Shown: piece after piece, positions 45,825 to 54,888 of the stretch | How the letters are laid out: each line of letters begins with the position of its first letter | Position numbering within the stretch: position 1 is the first letter of the stretch | NCBI GenBank assembly: GCA_002479255.1 | Contig: DLMJ01000030.1 | Span: 1 to 64,000 of the forward strand | DNA length: 64,000 nt | Source: Candidatus Binatus soli | GTDB lineage: Bacteria > Desulfobacterota > Binatia > Binatales > Binataceae | Direction: 5' to 3' | Position numbers and translations under genes: made by a program | The notes under the pieces: model-generated | The model's database searches: none | What the model was told of the DNA's origin: nothing | Seen by the model: only the letters and a program-made list of their open reading frames with translations

Positions 45825-48227
45825 TCATGGCGCCTGCACGCCGGCGGGTTTTGTGAATGGAAGTTCCCATTTTATCCCGCCGTATAACGCCCGGCGAGGG
45901 CCGTATTGATCGGCAAACACGCCGACACCGGTGCCGTTTCGAACCAGGTAAGTGTGGTCGGCGAGATTCACGATCGCGGTGCGAAATTCGAGCACGCCTC
46001 GATTGTCGGGTAGCGGTACGCGCTTGCTGATGCCCGCATCGACCTGGACATAGAACGGCAGGTTCCCGGTATTCGCGAATCCGCTTCTAAGTCCGCTTCC
46101 GTAAATCCCATCGATGCTGAACGCGAATCCATGCCAGTTGTAAACGACTCCGGCGGAATTGGTGAACGTCTGGTCGTGATCCAGAAAGACATAATGACTA
46201 TTGATGTAGCTAAGCTCGGCGGGCGTGAAGTTGAATTGCCCCGATTCCACCTGCGTACCCTGCGCGACGCTATAGGCGAAGTTCTCGTAGGCGTAGATAT
46301 TTTCGTGAGTGTACGAACTCGTGAACTCGACTCCCCAAACGCGCCCCTTTGCGTAGTTGAATGTTTCGAAGATGAGCGCCGGCCCGAACTGTCCCTCGTC
46401 GATAAGATCGGCGGCCTTCTTGTAATAGGAATCGATGCCGACGTTCAGTCCGGGAATGACCTCTTGCGTAGCTCCCACATCAAACAAATGGTCGCGCTCG
46501 ACCGTCGGCGTGCCGTTGCCCTTCGAAGGAGGCGCCCCTGTAGTGCCTTCGAGCTGCTTGATATCGCTGACCAGCACCAGTTCGGTTTCAGGGGGCGTCA
46601 TCTGGCGGGCATAGCCGGCGTGCAGAGTAGTGCCCTTGAACGGAGTGTACACCAGCGCAACGCGGGGACTGGCCTGGTCCGCTCGCACCAGGCCGTCGTA
46701 CAGGTCGAAGCGGACGCCGTAATTCAACGTCAATTTTTCCGCCAGCTTCCATTCGTCCTGGATGTAGCCGCTGTAAATCCAGGTTTGCAGCGCGAGGTCG
46801 TCAACGAACGAGATCGGTGTGGTCTCAGGCACTCCGCCCACGATTTTGAATGTTGACTCATGATTGTCGATCTCGGCGCGCTCGGCGTCGAAATACCCGC
46901 CGAGTCGAAAAGTGTGATCGGCAACTCCGTGGTAAGCCGTGTCGATCTGAAAACCGTTGCCCCAGTCGCTGCGAAAAACCCTCGACGCGGCGCCGTTATA
47001 GATCAGGTCGCCCGTGTGGTCCGGATTGAAAGTAACCGCCGAGTAACGGCTGAACGGCGCGATCTGGTAATCGAAATCCGATCCAATGACTCCCTGCAGC
47101 GCCAGCACGTTGAAGTAGTTTTGCTCGAACTGGTTGTCGCGGACTTTCGCCGACGGATAGACGGGCACCCCTGCCAGCACGAACACCTGCGGCTGATTCG
47201 GGTTCGCGGGAATCTGAAAGTGATTGATCGCGGTCCCCGTGATCAAGCTCAGCCGCATCGTGGAATTTAGAAAGTACGAGAAGTATCCGAAGCCGGCGCC
47301 CTGGTTGCTCGTGTCGTGAATCGCCGTGGGTCCGGGCGTCGGCGGCTCGACTCCGCGATCAGTGCCGAGATATTGGCCCGTCACGAAGTAGCTGAAGTTG
47401 CCCTTCGATCCGCCGTACTCGAAACTCGGCTGCGTGGTCCCGCGCTGCCCGCCGTAGAAATCAACGTCGGCCAGGTTGTCGAGCAGCCCGTCTTTGGTCT
47501 TGATATCGACGATTCCTGCCGTTCGCAGGCCGAACTGCGCCGGCAGCACACCCGTCAGCAGGCTGATCGAGTTGGCGAAGCGCGGACTAAGCACCTGCCC
47601 GAAACCGGTGATGCCTTCGGGAAGCTGGACCCCATTTATCCGGTACTGAAGATTGGCGTGGTCTCCGCGCACGTGGATCTGTCCGTACGAATCCTGCGCG
47701 ACGCCCGGCGCCTGCAGTATCACCTGGTTCAGAGGCGTGTTCGCGCCCTGCGGCAATTGCTGGATCGCCTGCTCGCTGAACGTGTATTTGCTGCCGCCCG
47801 TGTCCGGCGACAAAGAGTTGCGCGCCTTGTTCAGCCGCGTCGCAGCGACCTTGAGGCTAACCTCCTTTTCGGCTTCCATCGCGAGCACCAATGGCGCGGC
47901 GCCCTTCGTCGAGACCGTCACGATCTCCGTCGCCGTCTTGAATCCTTCCTTGGTCGCCACGACCGCATAGGCGCCGCGCGCCCCCACGCTTAACGAAAAT
48001 TCACCCGCATCGTTGCTCGAAGAATGAGCCACAACCCGCCCGTTGGAGGCCTGCAGCCGGATCGCCGCTTGCTTGATCGGTCTGCCGAGCGCGTCTTTCA
48101 CCACGCCCGTGATTCGATATTTCGTGGTCGTCGAGGTTTTCAAATTAGCCGCCACCGCGGCCGTGCAAATAGCCAGCTGAATCAGGAACCCGGCAACCGA
48201 GATCCATAAAAATAAATTCCTTCGCAT
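45825..48227 (-). CDS. TonB-dependent outer-membrane receptor with carboxypeptidase-regulatory-like domain
   Basis: The 800-residue precursor has a signal peptide (residues 1–~27). A carboxypeptidase-regulatory-like beta-sandwich follows at about 37–115 (YRITGVVKDALGRPIKQAAIRLQASNG ... GVRGAYAVVATKEGFK type), then a plug domain (~150–250, NTPLNQVILQAPGVAQDSYGQIHVRGDHANLQYRINGVQLPEGI) and a beta-barrel to the end (final ELPFTKPAGVQAP rather than a C-terminal Phe). The presence of the regulatory domain makes it resemble SusC-like and other oligomer or peptide receptors more than classical siderophore receptors. Its own ExbB, ExbD and TonB are encoded downstream. The substrate is unknown. Confidence 0.92.
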   Translation of the reverse strand: MRRNLFLWISVAGFLIQLAICTAAVAANLKTSTTTKYRITGVVKDALGRPIKQAAIRLQASNGRVVAHSSSNDAGEFSLSVGARGAYAVVATKEGFKTATEIVTVSTKGAAPLVLAMEAEKEVSLKVAATRLNKARNSLSPDTGGSKYTFSEQAIQQLPQGANTPLNQVILQAPGVAQDSYGQIHVRGDHANLQYRINGVQLPEGITGFGQVLSPRFANSISLLTGVLPAQFGLRTAGIVDIKTKDGLLDNLADVDFYGGQRGTTQPSFEYGGSKGNFSYFVTGQYLGTDRGVEPPTPGPTAIHDTSNQGAGFGYFSYFLNSTMRLSLITGTAINHFQIPANPNQPQVFVLAGVPVYPSAKVRDNQFEQNYFNVLALQGVIGSDFDYQIAPFSRYSAVTFNPDHTGDLIYNGAASRVFRSDWGNGFQIDTAYHGVADHTFRLGGYFDAERAEIDNHESTFKIVGGVPETTPISFVDDLALQTWIYSGYIQDEWKLAEKLTLNYGVRFDLYDGLVRADQASPRVALVYTPFKGTTLHAGYARQMTPPETELVLVSDIKQLEGTTGAPPSKGNGTPTVERDHLFDVGATQEVIPGLNVGIDSYYKKAADLIDEGQFGPALIFETFNYAKGRVWGVEFTSSYTHENIYAYENFAYSVAQGTQVESGQFNFTPAELSYINSHYVFLDHDQTFTNSAGVVYNWHGFAFSIDGIYGSGLRSGFANTGNLPFYVQVDAGISKRVPLPDNRGVLEFRTAIVNLADHTYLVRNGTGVGVFADQYGPRRALYGGIKWELPFTKPAGVQAP

Positions 48228-48333
48228 CGCAACCTCTCATAACGTTCAAGATCCTCCCGCGCTTTCCGGACGCGAGTGGCGCCGCGCGAACTGATCGCGC
48301 GCACCCTGACAATCGGATGGGTGGAAAAGGGGC

Positions 48334-48669
48334 TTAGAGCGATACGGGCGGAGCGCGCACGCGCGCAGCCGAGAAGACCGGCGACTCGGATCGGATTGGC
48401 GCGGCGATGAATATCGTCCCGGCTATCGCCGGTCCGCGCGTGACGGTCGCCGCCGATGCAACCGAGCCCGGCGAATGCAACGCGAGTTGACAAACGGGAC
48501 AGCGTCCCTCGTCAGCACTGAGCGCGGCGGTTACGACCCTGTCGCGCGAAACGGCGCCCTCATGAAAATGAGCCGCGCCAATCGCCTGCGACACGAGTAT
48601 TAGCGCCGCGCCAAAGATCGCGATCGCGCGCGCCGCCGCTCGGCCGCCTTTGTGAAACCTGGATAGCAT
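48334..48669 (-). CDS. small membrane protein, DUF2946-like
   Basis: The 111-residue protein has one N-terminal membrane segment (ARAIAIFGAALILVSQAIGAA), an HFHEG motif just after it, CPVCQLALHSP at about residues 57–67 and a C-terminal RAPPVSL. The combination of a post-membrane histidine cluster, a CxxC and a terminal APP motif is what I associate with DUF2946 proteins, which often lie next to copper or other metal-related TonB receptors. Here it immediately precedes the TonB receptor gene, 106 bp upstream and in the same direction. Metal binding is inference. The same-strand frame 48182–48493 is a shadow of it. Confidence 0.65.
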   Translation of the reverse strand: MLSRFHKGGRAAARAIAIFGAALILVSQAIGAAHFHEGAVSRDRVVTAALSADEGRCPVCQLALHSPGSVASAATVTRGPAIAGTIFIAAPIRSESPVFSAARVRAPPVSL

Positions 48670-48846
48670 CGGATCTTGCCCGGCACGGATGACTGCCGCC
48701 GGACTCTATCTCGGGTCAAGCGTGCCGTTTGACAACCAGATATGTCAAGCGCCCCCCGCTCTCCCCCCTTCCCCCTGCTGAAACATCCCACGTTTGGCGA
48801 AACTCCAAAAATACGGCTAAGTTGGCTGCGAGACAGGAGGATCGGC

Positions 48847-49698
48847 ATGAACCAGTTCAACGTCGGCGACGTCAAGATAACCCGGATCATCGAAAGCGAG
48901 GCGCCATGGCCGGGCACCTTCATCATGCCCGACGCCACCCGCGAGAATGCCCTGAAAGAAGCCGACTGGCTCTATCCCACCTTCTCCGACGAAAAGGGCA
49001 ACCTCCGCATGAGCATCCACGCGTTGGTGGTTGAATCGCAGGGCAAGCGCATCATCGTCGATACCTGCATCGGCAACGACAAGGTTCGTTCGAACCCGGT
49101 GTGGAGCAATCTGAAGCTGCCGTTTCTGAGCGACCTGGGAAAAGCGGGTCACACGCGCGACCAGATCGATCGCGTCATCTGTACGCATCTGCACGTGGAC
49201 CACGTGGGGTGGAATACGATGCTCAAGGACGGCAAGTGGGTGCCGACGTTCCCCAACGCCCGCTACCTGATCGGCGGCACCGAGTGGGATTACTGGTCGA
49301 AGTTCGACGGCAAGGACATGCGCGATCCGGTCGAGGATTCGGTGCGTCCGATTGTTGACACAGGGATGGCCGATCTGATCGACTCGAACTTTCGCGTCAC
49401 CGACGAAGTATGGCTCGAGCCGACGCCGGGCCACACTCCCGGACATCACAGCGTGCGGATTTCGTCGAAAGGGCGGGAAGCCGTGATCACCGGCGATCTG
49501 ATGCATCATCCGATTCAATGCCGATATCCCGAATGGGACGACTTGTTCGATTCCGACGGCGCGATGGCGAAGAAGACGCGACGCGCGTTCTGCGAGAAGT
49601 ACGCAGACACCAACGTCGTCGTTTTCGGGACGCATTTTGCCACGCCATCGGCGGGAAAGATCGTGAAGAAGGGCGACTCGTTCAGATTCACGGCCTGA
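48847..49698 (+). CDS. MBL-fold metallo-hydrolase
   Basis: The 283-residue protein has the metallo-beta-lactamase zinc motif THLHVDHVGW (H114, H116, D118, H119), then the third-motif GHTPGHH and GDLMHH. It belongs to the broad beta-lactamase-like hydrolase family that includes lactonases and AttM/AhlD-like quorum-quenching enzymes. The sequence MNQFNVGDVKITRIIESEAPWPGTF resembles the common annotated MBL fold N-terminal. Substrate unknown. The ATG at 48847 has AGGAGG upstream. It is divergent from the DUF2946-like gene. Confidence 0.9.
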   Translation: MNQFNVGDVKITRIIESEAPWPGTFIMPDATRENALKEADWLYPTFSDEKGNLRMSIHALVVESQGKRIIVDTCIGNDKVRSNPVWSNLKLPFLSDLGKAGHTRDQIDRVICTHLHVDHVGWNTMLKDGKWVPTFPNARYLIGGTEWDYWSKFDGKDMRDPVEDSVRPIVDTGMADLIDSNFRVTDEVWLEPTPGHTPGHHSVRISSKGREAVITGDLMHHPIQCRYPEWDDLFDSDGAMAKKTRRAFCEKYADTNVVVFGTHFATPSAGKIVKKGDSFRFTA

Positions 49699-49705
49699 GC
49701 CAGGC

Positions 49706-51493
49706 GTGCAGCGCGACATTCCAGAGCCGTCCCCGGCGCCGCGCGAGCTGACGGGTCGCGGTATCGCGCTCGGCATCGCCTTGGCGCTGATCCTCGGCGC
49801 GGCAAACGCCTATCTGGGCCTGTACGCGGGCCTGACCGTATCCGCGAGCATCCCGGCCGCCGTGATCTCGATGGCAATTCTGCGGATTCTCGGCGGCTCG
49901 ACGATCCTCGAGAACAACGTGGTGCAAACGATCGCATCGGCGGGCGAGGCGGTCGCGGCCGGCGCGATCTTCACGTTTCCGGCGCTGGTGATTCTGGGCG
50001 GCGTGAGAGCGCTGCCGTACGTCGAGGTGACGGCGCTATGCGTCGTTGGCGCGACGATGGGCGCACTGATGGTTGTGTTCCTGCGCCGCGCGTACATCGT
50101 CGAGGAGCGGCTGCCGTTTCCCGAAGGGGTAGCGTGCGCGCAGGTGCTTCGCGCCGGTGATGCACAGGCAAATGTTCGCCCCCTCGTAGCAGGCGGTTTG
50201 ATCTCGGCGGCTCTCAAAGCGCTTCAGGACGTCGCCGGAATTATTCCGGGCGCAGTCTCGGGCGCGCGATGGGTCGGCAGCGCGGCGGTGGCCGGGTCGC
50301 TCGATATTTCGGCGGCGCTGCTCGGCATCGGTTATATAGTAGGAATCAGGATCGCAGCGCTGGTATTCGCCGGCGGAGCATTCGCGTGGCTGGTCGCGAT
50401 TCCGGTGCTCACGGCGTTTCATCCCGGGCACGGGACTGGCGACGCCGCCGCGACCGCGTCGCAACTGTGGAGCAGCCAGGTGCGCTATCTCGGGGTCGGT
50501 GCGATGCTCACCGGTGGAGTCGTAACACTATGGCGGTTGCGCACCCGCATCGCGTCCGCGATCGTTGACAGCATCCGGATCGTGCGGTCGACGCAGGCAG
50601 CCGTCGCGACCGCCCGCGAGGACACCGATCTTCCGGCGCGCGCGGTGCTGACCGCGGTGGCGCTTTGCGTTCCGGTTATCTTCGCCATCTGCCTGGGGCT
50701 GAGCGGGCAGGTCGCGCTCAGCGCGGCGCTGGCAGTTATCCTGACGTTGATCTGTTTTTTCGCGACGGCGATCGCCGGCTATCTGACCGGAATAGTCGGC
50801 GCGTCGAACAATCCCGTCTCGGGCGTCACGGTGATTGTGTTGCTCGCCGTGGCGCTGTTTCTGAAATTGGCCGGCGTGTCACAAAGCGTCGGACCGCAAC
50901 TGGCGATTCTTTCGGGCGCGATCGTGTGCACGGCGGCTGCGATGGCGGGTGATTCCACTCACGACCTAGCGACCGGTTATCACGTCGGCGCAACGCCGCG
51001 CTCGCTCGAAATCGGCGTGCTGGTCGGCGCGATCGCATCGTCATTCGTAATGGCGCCGATTCTGAATCTGCTGATCGCCGGCTACGGAATAGCAGGCACT
51101 GCGACCGCGCGAGCCGGCGCGCTTGCCGCTCCGCAAGCGTTTCTGATGGCGAAAGTTACGCAGGGAGTTTTTCACGGCGGATTGCCGCTGGGAACCATAG
51201 CAGCGGGCGCCGCACTCGCGGCGATTCTCGGATTCAGCGATCGCTATCTGGAACGGATCGGATCGAAGTGGCGCACGCCGATCATGCCCGCCGCGATCGG
51301 TCTCTACCTTCCGTTGGGACTCAGCGTAACGATTTTTATCGGCGCACTCGCGCACTCGCTTTTTGGACCCGAAGATGCGGCCGAGAGCGGTCCTGGTATT
51401 CTGCTGGCGGCCGGTCTGGTGGCGGGCGAGGCGCTGATGGGCGTTGCGAGCGGCGCGATGGTCACGGCGGGAGTCAGGCTGCCGATCTTCTGA
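49706..51493 (+). CDS. OPT family oligopeptide transporter
   Basis: This 595-residue protein has about 14–16 membrane segments. Family phrases include LGAANAYLGLYAGLTVSASIPAAVISMAI, ENNVVQTIASAGEAVAAGAIFTFPAL, EERLPFPEGVACAQVLRAG and GASNNPVSGVTVIVL. They match the prokaryotic OPT transporters (oligopeptide or metal-chelate importers, symported with protons). The substrate is not predictable. The start is a GTG at 49706, eight bases after the MBL stop, so it may share a transcript. It contains no ATPase domain. Confidence 0.9.
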   Translation: MQRDIPEPSPAPRELTGRGIALGIALALILGAANAYLGLYAGLTVSASIPAAVISMAILRILGGSTILENNVVQTIASAGEAVAAGAIFTFPALVILGGVRALPYVEVTALCVVGATMGALMVVFLRRAYIVEERLPFPEGVACAQVLRAGDAQANVRPLVAGGLISAALKALQDVAGIIPGAVSGARWVGSAAVAGSLDISAALLGIGYIVGIRIAALVFAGGAFAWLVAIPVLTAFHPGHGTGDAAATASQLWSSQVRYLGVGAMLTGGVVTLWRLRTRIASAIVDSIRIVRSTQAAVATAREDTDLPARAVLTAVALCVPVIFAICLGLSGQVALSAALAVILTLICFFATAIAGYLTGIVGASNNPVSGVTVIVLLAVALFLKLAGVSQSVGPQLAILSGAIVCTAAAMAGDSTHDLATGYHVGATPRSLEIGVLVGAIASSFVMAPILNLLIAGYGIAGTATARAGALAAPQAFLMAKVTQGVFHGGLPLGTIAAGAALAAILGFSDRYLERIGSKWRTPIMPAAIGLYLPLGLSVTIFIGALAHSLFGPEDAAESGPGILLAAGLVAGEALMGVASGAMVTAGVRLPIF

Positions 51494-51695
51494 TCTGACT
51501 TAGCCGAGCGACTGGTATCTAAGCCTCGCCGGCGCGGCCACGGCAGCGCTGCACTCCGGCACGCCCCCCCTCTCCGAACTTGCCGCTGCCATTGCCGTCA
51601 AATTGATGGGGCATGCTCCCCGCTCGGGCATGCTGGCCGGACGGAGTCGAATCTCGCATGTTCGCTCCTGCAAGCGCCACGGAGAGAGCGTTCAA

Positions 51696-52196
51696 CTATT
51701 TGCGCATCTGGCGCAATTGCCGATGGGTTAGCATCCAGCGCAGCTCGCCGCCGCCACGTTCAAAGCGCGGGGCCAGGTCCATCGCGATACATCCCCCGGT
51801 CTTCAACTTCAGATGAGTGACATCGCCTGCGCCGGTCAGCAGAATCGACGCGATGGCGCTCAGTTGCGGCTCGTGTCCGACGATCATCACCTCGCCATAC
51901 TTTGCAAATGCGCGCAGCGCGGCCACCGCGTCGGCGGGCGCCACACCGGTCGCGAGTGCGGGCAGCACCTGCGGCGGCGGAGTATTTTCGTAGGCCGCTG
52001 AGACAATCTCGGCGGTTTCCGCGGCGCGCGCGAGCGGACTGGTCAGAATCACATCAAACTTCAGACCCATCGCGCGCAGACCGGCGGCCGCTCCGCGCAT
52101 TTTTTCCTTCGAACGTTCCGTGAGCTTGCGCGCGCCGTCGTCGCCGCTCGATGCGGCCTCTTCGGCCGTCGCGTGACGCAGAATATAGAGCATCAT
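51696..52196 (-). CDS. sixA: phosphohistidine phosphatase SixA
   Basis: The 166-residue histidine-phosphatase protein has LYILRHATAEEA at the N-terminus (the RH active-site pair) and later GHEPQLSAI with the second catalytic histidine. The length fits the small SixA group, which removes phosphate from phosphohistidine in E. coli. It is the last gene of the minus-strand operon and overlaps the CHAD gene by an ATGA. In many genomes SixA and CHAD proteins are neighbours, though the reason is not established. The 202 bp downstream to the OPT stop hold no convincing gene. Confidence 0.92.
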   Translation of the reverse strand: MMLYILRHATAEEAASSGDDGARKLTERSKEKMRGAAAGLRAMGLKFDVILTSPLARAAETAEIVSAAYENTPPPQVLPALATGVAPADAVAALRAFAKYGEVMIVGHEPQLSAIASILLTGAGDVTHLKLKTGGCIAMDLAPRFERGGGELRWMLTHRQLRQMRK

Positions 52197-53284
52197 GGGA
52201 TTGTTTCCGTGGCAGATTGTGAGTTTATCGAATTGTGATTGGACTGCGGTGCGTCCTCGATCTCACGGCGCGCGATTTGCGATTGATTCAGTAGATCAGA
52301 TTCGCTCGCATCCGCAGCCGGCGCGGGCGCGCTCACGGGCATCACCGCCAATCTGCCGGCGCGTCGAATTTCCGCGAGCGTATCGCGCATCGCGTCGGAG
52401 CGCTCGAACCGCCGCCACGCTCTCATGCATCGCCGGCGCAGTTTACTTTCGCGGCCAGCCAACGACTGAATCAACGCGCCGGCCGCGAGCAGGGTCCTGG
52501 GCGGCGCGGCGGATGTCTCGGCATACGACAACAGCCAGGCGGATGCCACCGTGACGTCGTGATAAAGCCCGAGCAATTCCTGGAGCGCCTCGAGCCGCGC
52601 CAGGGTCTTTTTATGGCGCTTGGCGCCCAGCGGCGCGATCATCTCGAGCTCGTAGCGCAGCCGCTTGACCCGAACGCGGAGCTTGTGGAAAACCAGCGTC
52701 GGGGCGTCGCCGGCAAGTTTTCTGCCAAGACGTGCTGCACTGTGCGTAGCCGGCCTGATCAATTGGGCGGCGACGGGCCCGAGCATCCGGTCGCCGCCGA
52801 TTTTCTTGATCGCCGGCCGCGACAGTTTCGCGATCAAGTTCCGATAGCGCTTCGACGCGAGCAGATGATACAGCTTCGCGTGCTCGGACTTGCGCCGTTC
52901 GTCGAGCGCCGCGATCATCGGAGCGATCGCGGCTTTCAAATTGGGATCGATTTTGGCGGCGCGAGCGCCGATCAACGCCGCCGTCACGTCACATTCGCGG
53001 ACGGCGCCGGCCTGAGCGCCGAACCACGGAATGTCGCGCCGGTAGATCTTGAGCTGCGGGGCGTAGATGACGCTCGAGAACAATTCGATCGACGCGCGCA
53101 GGCGCCGCGACGCGACGCGAAGTTGATGCAGCGGCTCCTCCGCGCCGGCCTCGGCCGCGTTCTGATGCCACAACAGCGATTCAGCCCCGAACGCGATCGC
53201 TTTGCGCGCGGCGTCGGCGACGGTTTCGCTCGGGAAAAGCGTCAGCCTGCGTGGCGGCGCATCGGAGCGCGAGGCTTCTGCCAC
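52193..53284 (-). CDS. CHAD domain-containing protein
   Basis: The 363-residue protein has a CHAD domain with the two matching basic helices ELFSSVI... preceded by HQLRVASRRLRASIELF and the second HKLRVRVKRLRYELEMI. CHAD proteins bind polyphosphate through conserved Lys/Arg/His side chains, and some sit on polyphosphate granules. The C-terminal ~70 residues (Ala/Ser/Asn-rich) look disordered. The GTG at 53284 is preferred (AAGGAA upstream); the frame continues upstream but overlaps the TMK-like gene. It overlaps sixA by four bases and lies five bases from the TMK-like stop, so one operon is likely. Confidence 0.9.
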   Translation of the reverse strand: MAEASRSDAPPRRLTLFPSETVADAARKAIAFGAESLLWHQNAAEAGAEEPLHQLRVASRRLRASIELFSSVIYAPQLKIYRRDIPWFGAQAGAVRECDVTAALIGARAAKIDPNLKAAIAPMIAALDERRKSEHAKLYHLLASKRYRNLIAKLSRPAIKKIGGDRMLGPVAAQLIRPATHSAARLGRKLAGDAPTLVFHKLRVRVKRLRYELEMIAPLGAKRHKKTLARLEALQELLGLYHDVTVASAWLLSYAETSAAPPRTLLAAGALIQSLAGRESKLRRRCMRAWRRFERSDAMRDTLAEIRRAGRLAVMPVSAPAPAADASESDLLNQSQIARREIEDAPQSNHNSINSQSATETIP

Positions 53285-53288
53285 GGTG

Positions 53289-54047
53289 CTATTCCTTGCG
53301 CGCCGATGCGCGGTTGTCGGCCGAATCGGGACGCGGCTTGCCGTATGCGGCCGACAAATATTCGGCGATGTGTTTTCTAAGCTCGCCCTGCAGCTCCTCG
53401 ATCGGAAGACGCGCATCGACCGAGACGAAACCGAACTCACTGGACAAGCGCCGGTACTCGTCTATCAGGCGGCCCTGGTAGCGCTCGAATGAATCGAACA
53501 AGTCGATGCCGAGCGCGAGATGCATCCCGGATTCCCAGTAGTCCATCCCCTTGCCCATGATCACGCGGGGAATGAGAGATTTGACATCGATGTCGAGGTA
53601 GAGGACCAGGTCCGGGACCAGCGCCATCCCGAACACCTCGCGCGTCCATTGGGGATCGGCGCCCATCACGAAGTTGCGTGCGAACGCGGTGTACATGTAG
53701 CGATCGGCGATCACGATAAACCCCGCCTGCAAAGCCGGCAGGATTTCGTGCTCGAGACGATCCGCAAAATCGGCGGCGTAAAGCAGCGAGAAGGTCGTGA
53801 CCGTCAGCCGATGGCCGGCCTTGGCCTCGTTGATGGTCTCGGAGAGCAGGGGAGAGCGCGTCCATCCGGTGTTGCTGACGGCGTAGCCTTCGAGTTCGAG
53901 CCACGGCCGGAGCAGTTCAATCTGCGCGGAGCGGCCGACGCCGTCGGTTCCTTCGATCGCGATCAAGTGGCCGGGCAGCCGCTTTTTCGCGAGGTACGGC
54001 AGGCCGTGCCCGTACCAGGTCTTAGCGCGGCTGGGATGTGACGCCAT
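53289..54047 (-). CDS. thymidylate-kinase-like protein with atypical P-loop
   Basis: The 252-residue protein aligns by eye with its upstream neighbour and with thymidylate kinases: LIAIEGTDGVGRSAQ, ADRYMYTAFARNFVMG and DLVLYLDIDV. The P-loop normally ends in GKS/T, but here it reads GVGRS, with Arg replacing the invariant Lys that contacts the ATP phosphates. The protein may therefore have lost or changed kinase activity. The conserved YTAFAR region is intact. The ATG at 54047 overlaps the preceding tmk by 26 nt. It could act as a regulatory partner of the neighbour or use another nucleotide or phosphate donor (inference). Confidence 0.85.
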   Translation of the reverse strand: MASHPSRAKTWYGHGLPYLAKKRLPGHLIAIEGTDGVGRSAQIELLRPWLELEGYAVSNTGWTRSPLLSETINEAKAGHRLTVTTFSLLYAADFADRLEHEILPALQAGFIVIADRYMYTAFARNFVMGADPQWTREVFGMALVPDLVLYLDIDVKSLIPRVIMGKGMDYWESGMHLALGIDLFDSFERYQGRLIDEYRRLSSEFGFVSVDARLPIEELQGELRKHIAEYLSAAYGKPRPDSADNRASARKE

Positions 54048-54888
54048 TTTTTTCGTTCGCTCGATTGCGGTCGTAGTTGCGAAGAATTTCCTGGACCATC
54101 GTGCGTATGACTCTCTGTTGATTGGGGATCTCGGCGGTCGCGTCAATCGGACGCATCCCGAACTCGAGCGTCAGTTGATCGTAAATTTCGAGCACGCGGC
54201 TCTGAAACATGCGGAAACTCTCGACCGGATCGGTCGAGAGGCCGACATCCATCCCGGCCTCGTGGTACTTGAGCTTGGCGCGGCCCGCCAGCAGCCGCTC
54301 GAGCGAAATGTCGATCGGCACGCGAAAGTAGAGCGTCAGATCGGGGCGCAGCGCGGGGCTGTAAACCGCGCGGACCCACTCGGGATGGACGCCGCGCGCT
54401 ACGTCGCGCGCGAAGGCCGTGTACACGTAGCGATCGGCGAGCACGATCATGCCGGCCTTCAGCGGCGGAAGGATCTGATAGGTCAGCCGATCGGCGAAAT
54501 CGACCGCGTGCAGCAGCGAAAAGGTGGTCGGCGTCAGCAGATTTTTTTTCTTGCCGCGCTGCATCGAACGCCGCACCAGCCGCGACGAATTCCACTCCGT
54601 GAAATGGACGGGGTAGCCACGCGACCGCAGCCATCGCTCGAGCAGCAGTAGTTGCGTCGATTTGCCCGAGCCGTCGATTCCCTCGACGCAGATCAATCGT
54701 CCGCGATAGGGATGCGGCGTTTCGAGCAGGGTCTTGGGCGCGGTCCCGGCCGCAGACTTAGGCCCGATAGAGGATGGACTAACGTCGCCGTTGGGGGAAG
54801 GTACTGCGGCAAGCAGCTCTGACGCTGCAGGACCACCTGGCGATCCAGCAGTCTCGATAACAGGTCGGTCCTTCTCTCGCATGTCCAT
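54022..54888 (-). CDS. thymidylate kinase (dTMP kinase) with N-terminal extension
   Basis: The 288-residue protein has a canonical P-loop EGIDGSGKST at about 69–78 and, later, ADRYVYTAFARDVARG and DLTLYFRVPI, the TMK fold. It should phosphorylate dTMP to dTDP with ATP, although the operon context with Ppx and CHAD suggests that phosphate donor or substrate should be tested. The first ~62 residues are Pro/Ala/Ser-rich, absent from typical TMK, and they overlap the 3' end of ppx in another frame by 196 nt. The ATG at 54888 is used; 54882 is the alternative. Both starts lie inside ppx. Confidence 0.88.
   Translation of the reverse strand: MDMREKDRPVIETAGSPGGPAASELLAAVPSPNGDVSPSSIGPKSAAGTAPKTLLETPHPYRGRLICVEGIDGSGKSTQLLLLERWLRSRGYPVHFTEWNSSRLVRRSMQRGKKKNLLTPTTFSLLHAVDFADRLTYQILPPLKAGMIVLADRYVYTAFARDVARGVHPEWVRAVYSPALRPDLTLYFRVPIDISLERLLAGRAKLKYHEAGMDVGLSTDPVESFRMFQSRVLEIYDQLTLEFGMRPIDATAEIPNQQRVIRTMVQEILRNYDRNRANEKNGVTSQPR

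Noticed and set aside
51613..51816. 67-codon frame on the plus strand after the OPT gene
   Set aside because: No ribosome site, no similarity and overlaps the 3' end of sixA on the other strand.
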